DNA of 64,000 nt, from NCBI GenBank assembly GCA_965214125.1, contig CBDCBA010000025.1:6201-70200 (forward strand), read 5' to 3'. Position 1 is the first letter of the stretch. Each line of letters opens with the position of its first letter. Under the pieces are notes generated by a model. It was not told the DNA's origin. It saw only the letters and a program-made list of their open reading frames with translations, and did not search any database. This document shows, in pieces, positions 35,249-42,067 of this stretch. This stretch comes from CBDCBA01 sp965214125 (GTDB lineage Bacteria > Planctomycetota > Phycisphaerae > Tepidisphaerales > Tepidisphaeraceae). The translations under genes were made by a program, and so were the position numbers.

Positions 35249-36328
35249 GTGCGCGTCGCCCTCGTCATCCTCCGCGCCGACGCCGGGCGCGGCGGGGCGG
35301 AAAAGTACACGCTCGACCTCGCCGACTCGCTCGGCGGCCGCGGGCATGAGGTCGCCCTGCTCGACGCCGCCGCGCTCGGTGTCGCGGGCCGCACGCGGAT
35401 CGGCCGCTTCCGCTCGTTTCAAGGAAAGCTCGCCGCCGTTCGCGAGCGGGGCGAGCACGATCTGATCCACGCGATGCTTCCGGTCGGGCCGGGCCTGTGC
35501 GACATTTACCACCCGCACGCGGGAATCGCGGCCGAACGGTCGTCGTGGCTGTCGTGGTGGACGAACCCGCGCCGCCGCGCGTTCGCGAGGGCGGAGCGCG
35601 CGATGCTGGCCGCCGCCTATCCGCCGATCACGATCACGCTCAGCGACTACGTCGAGCGCTCCCTGCGCCGCCACCACCCGACCTTGCCGGCCGATCGCAC
35701 CTTCCGCTTGTTCAACGGCGTGGACCTGGGCCAATTCACGCCCGACGGTGCCGCCGCTGACCTGCCCGGCGATCGCCCGCGCGCGCTGTTCGTCGGCAAC
35801 GACTTTCACCGCAAGGGGCTCGATGTCGTGCTGGCCGCGCTACGCGACGCTCCTGACTGGATGTTGGCGGTGGCGGGGCATGATCGTAAGCACTTCAAGC
35901 AGTTGGTGAATCTCACGGGGCTGCTGAAGATGACAGATCGCGTGGATTTCCTCGGCCCGCGGCGCGACCTGCCGGAGCTTTACCGGGCCGCCGACGTGCT
36001 CGTTCACGCCTCCCGCCACGATCCCTGCTCGCTCGTCACGCTCGAAGCCCTCGCCTGCGGCCTGCCGGTCATCGGCGGGGTGAACGACGGGGCGATGGAG
36101 GTCATTACCGACGGCGAGCACGGCCACATCATCCGGCCCGCCAACGCGCAGGCGGCCGCCGACGAACTCGCCGCTCGACTGCAACTGCTCGCCGACGAGC
36201 CGGTGCGTCGGCGGATGCGCGAGGCGTGCGTCACCCTTCGCCCGCGCCTGTCGTGGGAGTCGCACGTCGACAGGTTGCTGACGCTCTACGAGCGCGTGCG
36301 CTCCAACGCCGCTGGCGACGCTACTTAG
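35249..36328 (+). CDS. Glycosyltransferase family 4
   Basis: 359 residues from GTG 35249, 13 bases after nuoN. It has a two-Rossmann GT-B fold: 'DAGRGGAEKYTLDLADSL' (glycine-rich loop of the N-domain), 'HAMLPVGPG', and in the C-domain 'FVGNDFHRKGLDVVLAAL' and 'HDPCSLVTLEALACGLPVI' with the E-x7-E motif. The sequence resembles WaaG-like enzymes that add hexoses to lipopolysaccharide core or related glycans. The acceptor is unknown. It may simply be co-transcribed with complex I, without a functional link. Confidence 0.87.
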   Translation: MRVALVILRADAGRGGAEKYTLDLADSLGGRGHEVALLDAAALGVAGRTRIGRFRSFQGKLAAVRERGEHDLIHAMLPVGPGLCDIYHPHAGIAAERSSWLSWWTNPRRRAFARAERAMLAAAYPPITITLSDYVERSLRRHHPTLPADRTFRLFNGVDLGQFTPDGAAADLPGDRPRALFVGNDFHRKGLDVVLAALRDAPDWMLAVAGHDRKHFKQLVNLTGLLKMTDRVDFLGPRRDLPELYRAADVLVHASRHDPCSLVTLEALACGLPVIGGVNDGAMEVITDGEHGHIIRPANAQAAADELAARLQLLADEPVRRRMREACVTLRPRLSWESHVDRLLTLYERVRSNAAGDAT

Positions 36329-36347
36329 CGCGGCTTGCGCGACGGCC

Positions 36348-36407
36348 GGGTGCCACTGCATCCTTGCAGTGTCTGGGTCGGACCACTGCAAGGATGCAGT
36401 GGCACCC
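36348..36407. repeat. Paired REP, GGTGCCACTGCATCC family
   Basis: 24-base arms (36348-36371, 36384-36407) are perfect reverse complements. Each arm holds the hairpin CACTGCA-TCCT-TGCAGTG. It lies between the glycosyltransferase and the IS remnant. Confidence 0.92.
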
Positions 36408-36438
36408 AGACGCTACGCCTGAAGTGAAGCCGCTTTAA

Positions 36439-37009
36439 GAACCGTTTGAGAACAGGAGTTCGAGCAGGTCGCGGGCGATGGCGAGCTGCACGAAGGCCAT
36501 GAAGTTGGTCGCCAGCTTCTCGCGTCGCTCGCTGACCCGGCGGGGCGGCACCGCCTCGTGTCGTAGGGCCAGGCGCGGACGCTCGTCCCGTGCAGCAGGC
36601 TTCGCCTGGATGCGTTGGCCACGAGGGCCGACCAGTCGATCCGCTTCTGCTCGATCCGCTTCTGCTTGTCGACCTTGAGCCGCAAGACATCGGCGAGCCG
36701 GTCGAAGACGCCCTGTCGCCGCCAGCGGGTGAAGCGGGTGAAGCGGCTGAAGCGGGTGAAGACGGTGGTGTGGGGGCCGAAGCGTTTCCGCGGCAGGCGT
36801 CGCCGCTGGCAGCCGGCCACAAGCTGGTGGAGCATCGCCTCGAGCATGAGGCGGCGGTCGGCCCCAGGCCGGCCGGTGGGGGCGGTGCTCTTGGGCAGGA
36901 CCGGCTCGACGGCCGCCCACTGCTCGTCGGTCAATGTCACGTCGTCACGCTCTTGCTGCTGGCTCGTGCGTGGCGTGGCGCGAACGGCGTGCCAAGTCTC
37001 GAACGGCTC
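36439..37009 (-). mobile_element. IS5-like element, internally deleted transposase remnant
   Basis: The transposase N-terminus from GTG 36940 (TLTDEQWAAVEPVLP...) is typical of IS5-family helix-turn-helix domains, and the C-terminus (REKLATNFMAFVQLAIARDLLELLF) lies in another frame, so the gene is broken. The central catalytic region with the first two Asp residues is missing. The ends share GAACCGTTTGAG and, inverted, TCTCGAACGGCTC. The left flank is TTAA and the right flank CTAG. Both fit the 4-base YTAR target of the IS5 group but they do not match each other. Tandem 9-base units (GCGGGTGAA, near 36726-36760) and a 15-base duplication (36637-36668) expand it. It is a close relative of the element at 56929-57645. 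Confidence 0.8.
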
Positions 37010-37028
37010 CTAGGGCGGTAACTACGGC

Positions 37029-37876
37029 GTGGCTGTAGTCGCTAAAGAACAAGAGCATTTTGAAGAAATTCACGACGACGCCGACGTCACGGCGTGGTCG
37101 GCGAGGCGTGCCTTCGTCGTCTACAACCCGGATGATCCCGATACCGTCATCGGCTCTGTCGCCGCGAAGAACGCGGACGGCGTTCCACGACTGGGAGACG
37201 CCTTACCCGGTAGACCGAGGCTACTTGTCGAATCGAAGGACGCGAAGGCACTACGCGACAACCGTTCCTCCTGGGCAATCACCGTCAACTATTCCGTCTT
37301 CGCGCCGAACCCGTTGCTTAAACCGGTAGAGGTGTTCTGGAACTTCGGCACGGAGACCGAGACCTTCGCGTTCGACTACAGCTCTCCTTCGGGTCCCTAG
37401 ACCAACAATGCCGGCGAACCCTTCTCGGAGTTGCCGAGGAGGTACGCCGAGAGCATCAAGGCAACGACCACCAAGAACGTCGCGTCCATTGACCCCGTTG
37501 CCGCCGCGGGCCTTGTCTGGCGCGTTAAAGGTTCCTCGTTCACGTTGAACGGTGTCAACATCGAACCCCGCGTCGCGCTTTGCCTGGGCGCGACCGCATC
37601 GGAGTTCCAGGAGCGAAACGCGACGTTGTTTCGCGCCCTCACCTACGTCTTCGCGATCCGCCTGGAGACCTGGGATTTACAGCTTGCCGACCGCGGCTTC
37701 CACGAGCTGGACGGGTCCAGGGATTGAAGGAAATCTGCAAGGGGGCACACCCGGTCAAGGTCGAAGTCCCGTGGCCGCTGGATGGCTCAGGCAACGCGAA
37801 GAACAACGCGACTCACGAGCCAGCGAAGGGGTCGTTCCTTCCGTACCAGCAGACCAGCTTCGGAGGCCTGTTATGA
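37029..37876 (+). pseudogene. Phage-like module gene A, broken copy
   Basis: The first part (37029-37400) encodes ~123 residues ending FGTETETFAFDYSSPSGP, then an in-frame TAG. The same frame continues (TNNAGEPFSELPRRY...) to 37727. The tail (VEVPWPLDGSGNAKNNATHEP...FLPYQQTSFGGLL) is in a third frame. All three parts align with the single intact frame at the right edge of the window (63471-64000): TTETYALDRSP, LNSAGQPFGELP, and WPLNGSGAAMPNSTDAP...LLPYPELSFAAW. One nonsense codon and one frameshift therefore separate it from its relative. Base composition is lower in GC than the surroundings. Product unknown; the arrangement suggests a virion or phage-like structural protein. Confidence 0.7.
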
Positions 37877-38067
37877 CGAGCTTCAGCTTCGACGCCAGCG
37901 GTGCCACCAGCTCCGTCTTCGGTAACGCGTTGAATGGAGCCGAAGCGGAAAACGGATCGACTGGGAAGCTGGGCAACGGCGTCTCGACTTCGAGCTTGGA
38001 CGAGACTGCGATGGAGCCGCAACCGGTCCCGGTCAACGTCATCGTCTACATGCAGTGGGTTCCCTAA
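37873..38067 (+). CDS. Phage-like module gene B, short copy
   Basis: 64 residues. Its start overlaps the previous stop as ATGA. The sequence 'NALNGAEAENGSTGK' matches 'LLNLAEADNGSTGSA' of the 142-residue protein at 63038-63466, so it looks like a truncated homologue retaining only the second half. The ending 'PVNVIVYMQWVP' resembles C-termini of small planctomycete proteins in phage-like clusters. Function unknown. Confidence 0.55.
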   Translation: MTSFSFDASGATSSVFGNALNGAEAENGSTGKLGNGVSTSSLDETAMEPQPVPVNVIVYMQWVP

Positions 38068-38129
38068 GGCACCAGTGGCGACGGCGAACTTTGTTTCACC
38101 GCAATAGACGGCATTGACGGAGGCTGCGA

Positions 38130-38990
38130 GTGAGCGCGACCCTTATCCGCCGCAGGTGCTGTTGTCAGCCGAACGCATGGCCGATCGTTCACTGCGACAC
38201 CAGCGAGAAACTAGGCTACCACTTTGAGGAGGGCGCGATCATGCCGGGGACCGGCGGGGGCGGAGACTTGGGGCAGCCCTGCGGTAGTTCAGGCCACTGC
38301 GACCTCGGACGCGGGTTCCGCGTCCACGACCGGTGCGGCATCGTCGTCGAGGAGCCGGCCGATCTACCGCCGGGTGTCACCTACGACGGCTACTACGCAA
38401 CGCCGTGCGTTAAGCCCTGTACGTTGTGCGCGACGTGCGATAAGCCGCTCCTTCGCGTCACCTACAACATTCAGCTTCTTCAAGGGTGTTGGTCCTATCC
38501 CGTCAACAGAGGCAAGGCGAACAGCGGCAGCTTCACCGGCACGTTCGACGTGCCGTTTCAGGGTGGAGGCACCGGCTTCGGCGGGCAGACTTCGTGTTCG
38601 TGGAAGGGCATCTTCGGGCCGGGTCAACGCTATAAGACGCGGTACCAAGACCGCGACTGCACACAGCCGCACGATGCCGACGAGGAGGATTTCGTCGAGA
38701 TTACAGCAACCATTAGTGAGCGACCTGGCTCGAATGGTGGCCCGCCGGAAACGGACGCGAGTATCTCAATCTACGCCGTTGACGATCTACAGGCGAGCGG
38801 CGGACGGCCCCATCAGTTACGCGAACATGGCATACAGAGCGGAGGCTTCGCCTGCGGCGACACCGCCGTCGCTGATGAGTGGCCGATTACCTGGGACTAC
38901 AGCTACCACCCTGACAAGCCCAACCAGTGGGCGACGGGCGGAACCGTTACCATGACCACGATCTTTCCAACACGAAGCTCTTCGCCTTGA
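38130..38990 (+). CDS. Phage-like module gene C, cysteine-rich protein
   Basis: 286 residues from GTG 38130, with GGAGG 7 bases upstream. The N-terminus has three consecutive cysteines (RRRCCCQPNAW), like the ACCCGPD start of the 328-residue protein at 62018-63004. Further Cys pairs follow (PCTLCATCDKP). The rest is Gly/Thr/Asp-rich beta-type sequence. No signal peptide is evident. It occupies the third position in a module whose order is conserved in the second copy at 62-64 kb. I propose a virion-like surface or adhesion protein; function is not established. Confidence 0.6.
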   Translation: MSATLIRRRCCCQPNAWPIVHCDTSEKLGYHFEEGAIMPGTGGGGDLGQPCGSSGHCDLGRGFRVHDRCGIVVEEPADLPPGVTYDGYYATPCVKPCTLCATCDKPLLRVTYNIQLLQGCWSYPVNRGKANSGSFTGTFDVPFQGGGTGFGGQTSCSWKGIFGPGQRYKTRYQDRDCTQPHDADEEDFVEITATISERPGSNGGPPETDASISIYAVDDLQASGGRPHQLREHGIQSGGFACGDTAVADEWPITWDYSYHPDKPNQWATGGTVTMTTIFPTRSSSP

Positions 38991-39280
38991 ACATCGCGAC
39001 CTGTCACAGTTGCCCCAAACTCGCCACGCCGTGCTCTGGCCTTTGCAAATGCACTGCGGACCCCAGACGCCGCGACATTGTCGAAATGGCCGCGTCCGTG
39101 AAATCTCCGATCGGCCGGTTCCCCGGCGACCCATCCCCACTGTTGGCGACTCCGAGGAAGACGTCGCCGCGTAGAGGTTGCGGTGGGTGCGGAGCGTTGC
39201 GGAGGCTTCGGGAGCGACGCCTGCCGGCATCGCGACGGGAAGGTTCAGCGGCCAGCGGGTCGGGGACGGTTCCCCGGTAA
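38987..39280 (+). CDS. Phage-like module gene D, small Cys-rich protein
   Basis: 97 residues if it starts at TTG 38987, which overlaps the stop of gene C (TTGA). The pattern 'CHSCPKLATPCSGLCKC' followed by 'IGRFPGDPS' is a compact cysteine cluster likely to bind zinc. The second module also has a gene that starts by a 4-base overlap with its gene C, but its protein (61695-62021) is a different sequence. The C-terminal ~35 residues are Arg/Gly-rich and may be beyond the true end. Confidence 0.45.
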   Translation: MNIATCHSCPKLATPCSGLCKCTADPRRRDIVEMAASVKSPIGRFPGDPSPLLATPRKTSPRRGCGGCGALRRLRERRLPASRREGSAASGSGTVPR

Positions 39281-39384
39281 AACCGCACCAGCACCCGGCG
39301 ACCCCAGTGGTCGGTGAGATGATCCGACTCCGGCGGAAACGCCGGCCCCGTCGAGGGGAGGCTGACTTAGGTTTCAACAGCAAA

Positions 39385-39407
39385 CGCCCCCGGATCATCC
39401 GGGGGCG
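39385..39407. terminator. Hairpin terminator at the methyltransferase 3' end
   Basis: GCCCCCGGATCATCCGGGGGC forms a strong stem that overlaps the stop codon of the minus-strand methyltransferase and is followed on that strand by TTTGCTG. It can also stop transcripts from the plus-strand module. Confidence 0.65.
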
Positions 39408-40390
39408 TCGTCGTTTATCGAAGGGTCACGCTCCAAACAGCCCGTGCTTGCCACCTGGGGCGACGACCCAGCTTCAATCTTCTTCACGAGCGAGGCAACT
39501 TCTTCGCAGGAAGCGTCACCCAGGAAGCGGAACGCGGACGCCAAGGCGAAGGTGGGGTCCGAGTCGATCGTCTTCCACCGCCGACCCGATTGTTCACAGA
39601 CTTCGCCCGTTGTTCCCGACCCGCCGAAAATGTCCACGACGAGGTCGTCCGGCTCCGTCAGCATGTCCACGAAGAACCGAGGCAGTTTCGCCGGGAACCG
39701 GGCCGGGTGCGGTTTCAGGTCGAACGCCTTGCACCACCGCATGTACCCGCTGTTCGACTCCGAGTTGGGGAACTGAAGAAGGTTCGGCGGGATAGCCCCC
39801 CCGTTGTCGCGACCAAACCCCTTCGAGATATCGTGACCCGAGGGTCGGACCTTCGGCTTGTAAAACTTCTCCGGGTCTTCAATCAGCTTCTTCATGCGGG
39901 CGGAGTAGGGCGCGAGGACCTTCGTCACGTCCGCCTTCGGCCACTCTGTCTTCGACAGCCACCACAAGGTGTTCACGCTGTCCTTCGCGCGGAGCTTCCG
40001 TTTGTTCACCCATTCGATTGGCGACGGGAGCTTCGACGGATTATGCCAGTAGAACTCCTCCGCCAAGTGGAACCCATGTTCATCGACGTGGCGGAGAAGA
40101 ACCCGAAACTGATAGAGCGATCGAACCGGGACTCCGCGTCGGTAGGCACCGCCTAGATCAATCACATAGCTCCCGGTCGGCTTCAACACGCGATGAACTA
40201 GCGGCGCGAAGGAACAGAGCCAGTCAACGTAAGAAGATTGATCTTCGTTGCCGTACGACTTCTTGCGAAGAAGCGCGAAAGGTGGTGACGTGACGACGAG
40301 GTCCACGGACTCCGCGTCCAGCTTCGCCAGCACGTCCAGCGAGTCGCCGATGACCGCCTCGCCAAGTTGGGTAGTGAATGCCGTCTTCAT
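39395..40390 (-). CDS. PvuII-type DNA methyltransferase
   Basis: 331 residues starting MKTAFTTQLGEAVIGDSLDVL. The catalytic motif TSPPF is at residues 34-38 and the S-adenosylmethionine-binding FGGSGTTGE motif lies near residue 257, the beta-class order (catalytic motif first) of N4-cytosine or N6-adenine methylases. 'TSPPFALLRKKSYGNE' closely resembles M.PvuII, which makes N4-methylcytosine in CAGCTG. It is divergent from the controller and endonuclease genes, as in the PvuII system. The predicted role is protecting host CAGCTG sites. Confidence 0.9.
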   Translation of the reverse strand: MKTAFTTQLGEAVIGDSLDVLAKLDAESVDLVVTSPPFALLRKKSYGNEDQSSYVDWLCSFAPLVHRVLKPTGSYVIDLGGAYRRGVPVRSLYQFRVLLRHVDEHGFHLAEEFYWHNPSKLPSPIEWVNKRKLRAKDSVNTLWWLSKTEWPKADVTKVLAPYSARMKKLIEDPEKFYKPKVRPSGHDISKGFGRDNGGAIPPNLLQFPNSESNSGYMRWCKAFDLKPHPARFPAKLPRFFVDMLTEPDDLVVDIFGGSGTTGEVCEQSGRRWKTIDSDPTFALASAFRFLGDASCEEVASLVKKIEAGSSPQVASTGCLERDPSINDDAPG

Positions 40391-40402
40391 GTTGAGAGTC
40401 CC

Positions 40403-40416
40403 CGACGATGACGTCG
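40403..40416. promoter_or_regulatory. Candidate operator between methylase and controller gene
   Basis: The short partial inverted repeat CGACGATGACGTCG lies in the 57-base gap where C-boxes are found in PvuII-like systems. It does not match the GACT/AGTC C-box core that I remember, so the call is weak. Confidence 0.2.
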
Positions 40417-40447
40417 ATGTTGCGCATTGTCTGTGGCGGAACCTTAG

Positions 40448-40723
40448 GTGATCGCCACCCTTGCCGCAACGATGCCCGGATCGCAATTCACAGCCGACTT
40501 CGGGAAGCGGCTCCGAGAACTGCGGGTTCAGGCCGACATGTCCCAGGAGCAACTGGCAGACGCTGCGGGCTTACACCGCACGCATGTCAGCCTCATCGAG
40601 CGGGACCATCGGTCCGTCCGCCTTGAGACGTTGGAACGACTTGCGACGGCGTTGAACGTTCAGCCTGCCGACCTAATCCCGCCACTGCATCGGCCGGAGA
40701 AGGGAGGCAACGTTGGAGCCTGA
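40448..40723 (+). CDS. Controller (C) protein of the R-M system, HTH XRE family
   Basis: 91 residues from GTG 40448; ATG 40472 (MPGSQFTADFGKRL) is an equally likely start and gives ~83 residues, closer to known C proteins. The helix-turn-helix 'DMSQEQLADAAGLHRTHVSLIERDHRSVRLETLERLA' (in pieces) is typical of C proteins, which first hold back and then boost endonuclease expression so that methylation comes first. Its stop overlaps the endonuclease start region by 11 bases. Confidence 0.88.
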   Translation: MIATLAATMPGSQFTADFGKRLRELRVQADMSQEQLADAAGLHRTHVSLIERDHRSVRLETLERLATALNVQPADLIPPLHRPEKGGNVGA

Positions 40724-41273
40724 AGAACGCGACGAGCTGCCGCCGGTTCAGCCCCCACACGCAGATTGGTCGAAGGTCGAAGCCTTATGGCCGTACATCG
40801 AGCAGTACCAGGCACTGGCGAAGAAGCACGGCATCGAGGACATCTTCCAGGATAGTGGCGGGAAACTGTTGCAGACGCTTCTGCTGACGGGTCTAACAAA
40901 CCTGAAGGGTCGGATGGGTAACGATGCTGCCGATGAGGAAGGTCGGGAGTACGAACTAAAAAGCGTGAACGTGGCTGACGGACGTAAGAACGGGTTCACG
41001 ACCCACCACCACCTCAACGCGATCATTCTGGACAAATACCGGAAGGTCGCGGCGTGGTACTTCTCCACCTACGACGGAATCGAGTTACAGTCGATTCACC
41101 GGATGCCGCCGCGAACGCTGGAAGAACCCTACTTCCAGTTGTGGGAGAGAAAGATTGCGGCGAGGATCGAAGCTGGCAAGAGTCCCGACCTGAACAACCC
41201 GAAGATTCCGGTCTGGTTTGTGCGGAAGGACGGCGAGCTGGTCTACGAACAGCTGCTGGCAGACGTAGATTGA
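40713..41273 (+). CDS. PvuII-like type II restriction endonuclease
   Basis: 186 residues from TTG 40713, with AGGGAGG 5 bases upstream. It aligns in memory with R.PvuII along its length: 'KHGIEDIFQDSGGKLLQ', 'GRMGNDAADEEGREYELKSVN', 'THHHLN' and 'NNPKIPV'. The catalytic residues correspond: Asp47, Asp71, Glu81 and Lys83 here against Asp34, Asp58, Glu68 and Lys70 in PvuII, a constant offset of 13. The His triplet used for DNA contacts is kept. The predicted recognition is CAGCTG with blunt cutting; by homology, not measured. Confidence 0.93.
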   Translation: MEPEERDELPPVQPPHADWSKVEALWPYIEQYQALAKKHGIEDIFQDSGGKLLQTLLLTGLTNLKGRMGNDAADEEGREYELKSVNVADGRKNGFTTHHHLNAIILDKYRKVAAWYFSTYDGIELQSIHRMPPRTLEEPYFQLWERKIAARIEAGKSPDLNNPKIPVWFVRKDGELVYEQLLADVD

Positions 41274-41412
41274 CCGGGTTTTGATTCACCGCAGCACCAT
41301 CGTCCCAGCGACCGGCTCTGTGAACGAAGCCCAGACTTTTGCGACGTTGGTTCCTGTCGGGCACTTCGTACGACGGAACCCGTGCCGAGGCCCTTGTCGT
41401 CATCGACGTCCG

Positions 41413-41435
41413 CCCCCACCCGCCCCACCCGCCCC
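41413..41435 (-). other. G-quadruplex-capable tract
   Basis: On the minus strand five G-runs of 3-5 are separated by single bases. It lies 28 bases before the start of the helix-turn-helix gene. The 190-base gap around it shows nothing else. Confidence 0.45.
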
Positions 41436-41463
41436 ACGCCACCGTCTTCACCATCTACTGGCT

Positions 41464-41853
41464 ATGAGCACAGCAACCGACACCGCCGCCGAGAACCTTC
41501 CGTACGCGATCGATCTGGGCGCGGGCCGAACGCTTGTCGTCGAGCTGACGCCGGCCGAGTACTGTTACGATCTAGACGCGGAACTTGTCTTCACGCCGGC
41601 TGGTTGCCGTCGCTTGGACAAGGTCCGGGCCGCCGCCGTGGACATGCCCGACGAGCTGTCGCCGGGTTGGATCAAGACGTTTCGTGCCACGCTGGGTCTG
41701 ACCCAGGCCGAGCTGGGCGAGGCCTTGAATATCGTTAAGTTGACCGTCTCGCGCTGGGAGCGTGGGGCGGTGCGGCCGCGACTGGCGGCAGTCCGAACCA
41801 TGCGACTGCTTCGGAAGCAGGCGGCGAGAAACGGCGTGATCGTGGCGGCTTGA
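41464..41853 (+). CDS. HTH-type transcriptional regulator
   Basis: 129 residues. The N-terminal half is a beta-rich domain (LPYAIDLGAGRTLVVELTPAEYCYD). The C-terminal half has an XRE/MqsA-like helix-turn-helix, 'TLGLTQAELGEALNIVKLTVSRWERG'. Such proteins are frequent in mobile islands as antitoxin-like regulators, but no toxin gene is beside it. Its position between the R-M system and the tRNA fragment suggests it is cargo of the integrated element. Confidence 0.7.
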   Translation: MSTATDTAAENLPYAIDLGAGRTLVVELTPAEYCYDLDAELVFTPAGCRRLDKVRAAAVDMPDELSPGWIKTFRATLGLTQAELGEALNIVKLTVSRWERGAVRPRLAAVRTMRLLRKQAARNGVIVAA

Positions 41854-41856
41854 GGC

Positions 41857-41878
41857 CGGACTAAACACAGACTAAACA
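41857..41878. repeat. Direct repeat GACTAAACA x2
   Basis: Two GACTAAACA copies separated by 2 bases lie 45 bases from the tRNA fragment, where recombinase arm sites would be expected. Confidence 0.4.
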
Positions 41879-41922
41879 GGTAATAAATCGCCTCTAACGG
41901 CCTTGAATCGCGTCAGTTCAGC

Positions 41923-41944
41923 GGTTTGAATCCCTCCGCTCCCA
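41923..41944 (+). other. tRNA-Tyr 3' fragment, candidate attachment site
   Basis: GGTTTGAATCCCTCCGCTCCCA matches the last 22 bases of tRNA-Tyr (61574-61595) at 21 positions, on the same strand. No other tRNA arm is present. This is the usual footprint of an element that integrated at a tRNA 3' end. The rest of the 214-base gap holds only the direct repeat and a weak GCCC/GGGC hairpin with TTTT. Confidence 0.65.
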
Positions 41945-42067
41945 CTTATGAAGAGCCCTGCATCACGCGGGCCTTTTGTTCGTTCTGGGCCTCCGCCAGT
42001 CTTGGCGGTTCCTAACGATCGCCGGGTCGCGGCCGCGTGTGAGGAGGCGGGTTGACCACGGGCGGGG

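Noticed and set aside
40391..40447. Classical C-box operator of PvuII-like systems
   Set aside because: No GACT/AGTC-type repeats are visible; only a weak inverted repeat, listed at low confidence.
41464..41853. Toxin-antitoxin pair with the helix-turn-helix gene as antitoxin
   Set aside because: No small toxin-like frame with a plausible start lies on either side.
41905..41950. A complete tRNA gene at the island edge
   Set aside because: Only the T-arm and acceptor 3' strand are present; no D-arm, anticodon arm or 5' acceptor strand.
36400..42000. Integrase or recombinase gene for the island
   Set aside because: No tyrosine or serine recombinase motif is present in any frame; the only transposase-like genes are the IS5-like remnant and, outside the island, the RAYT.
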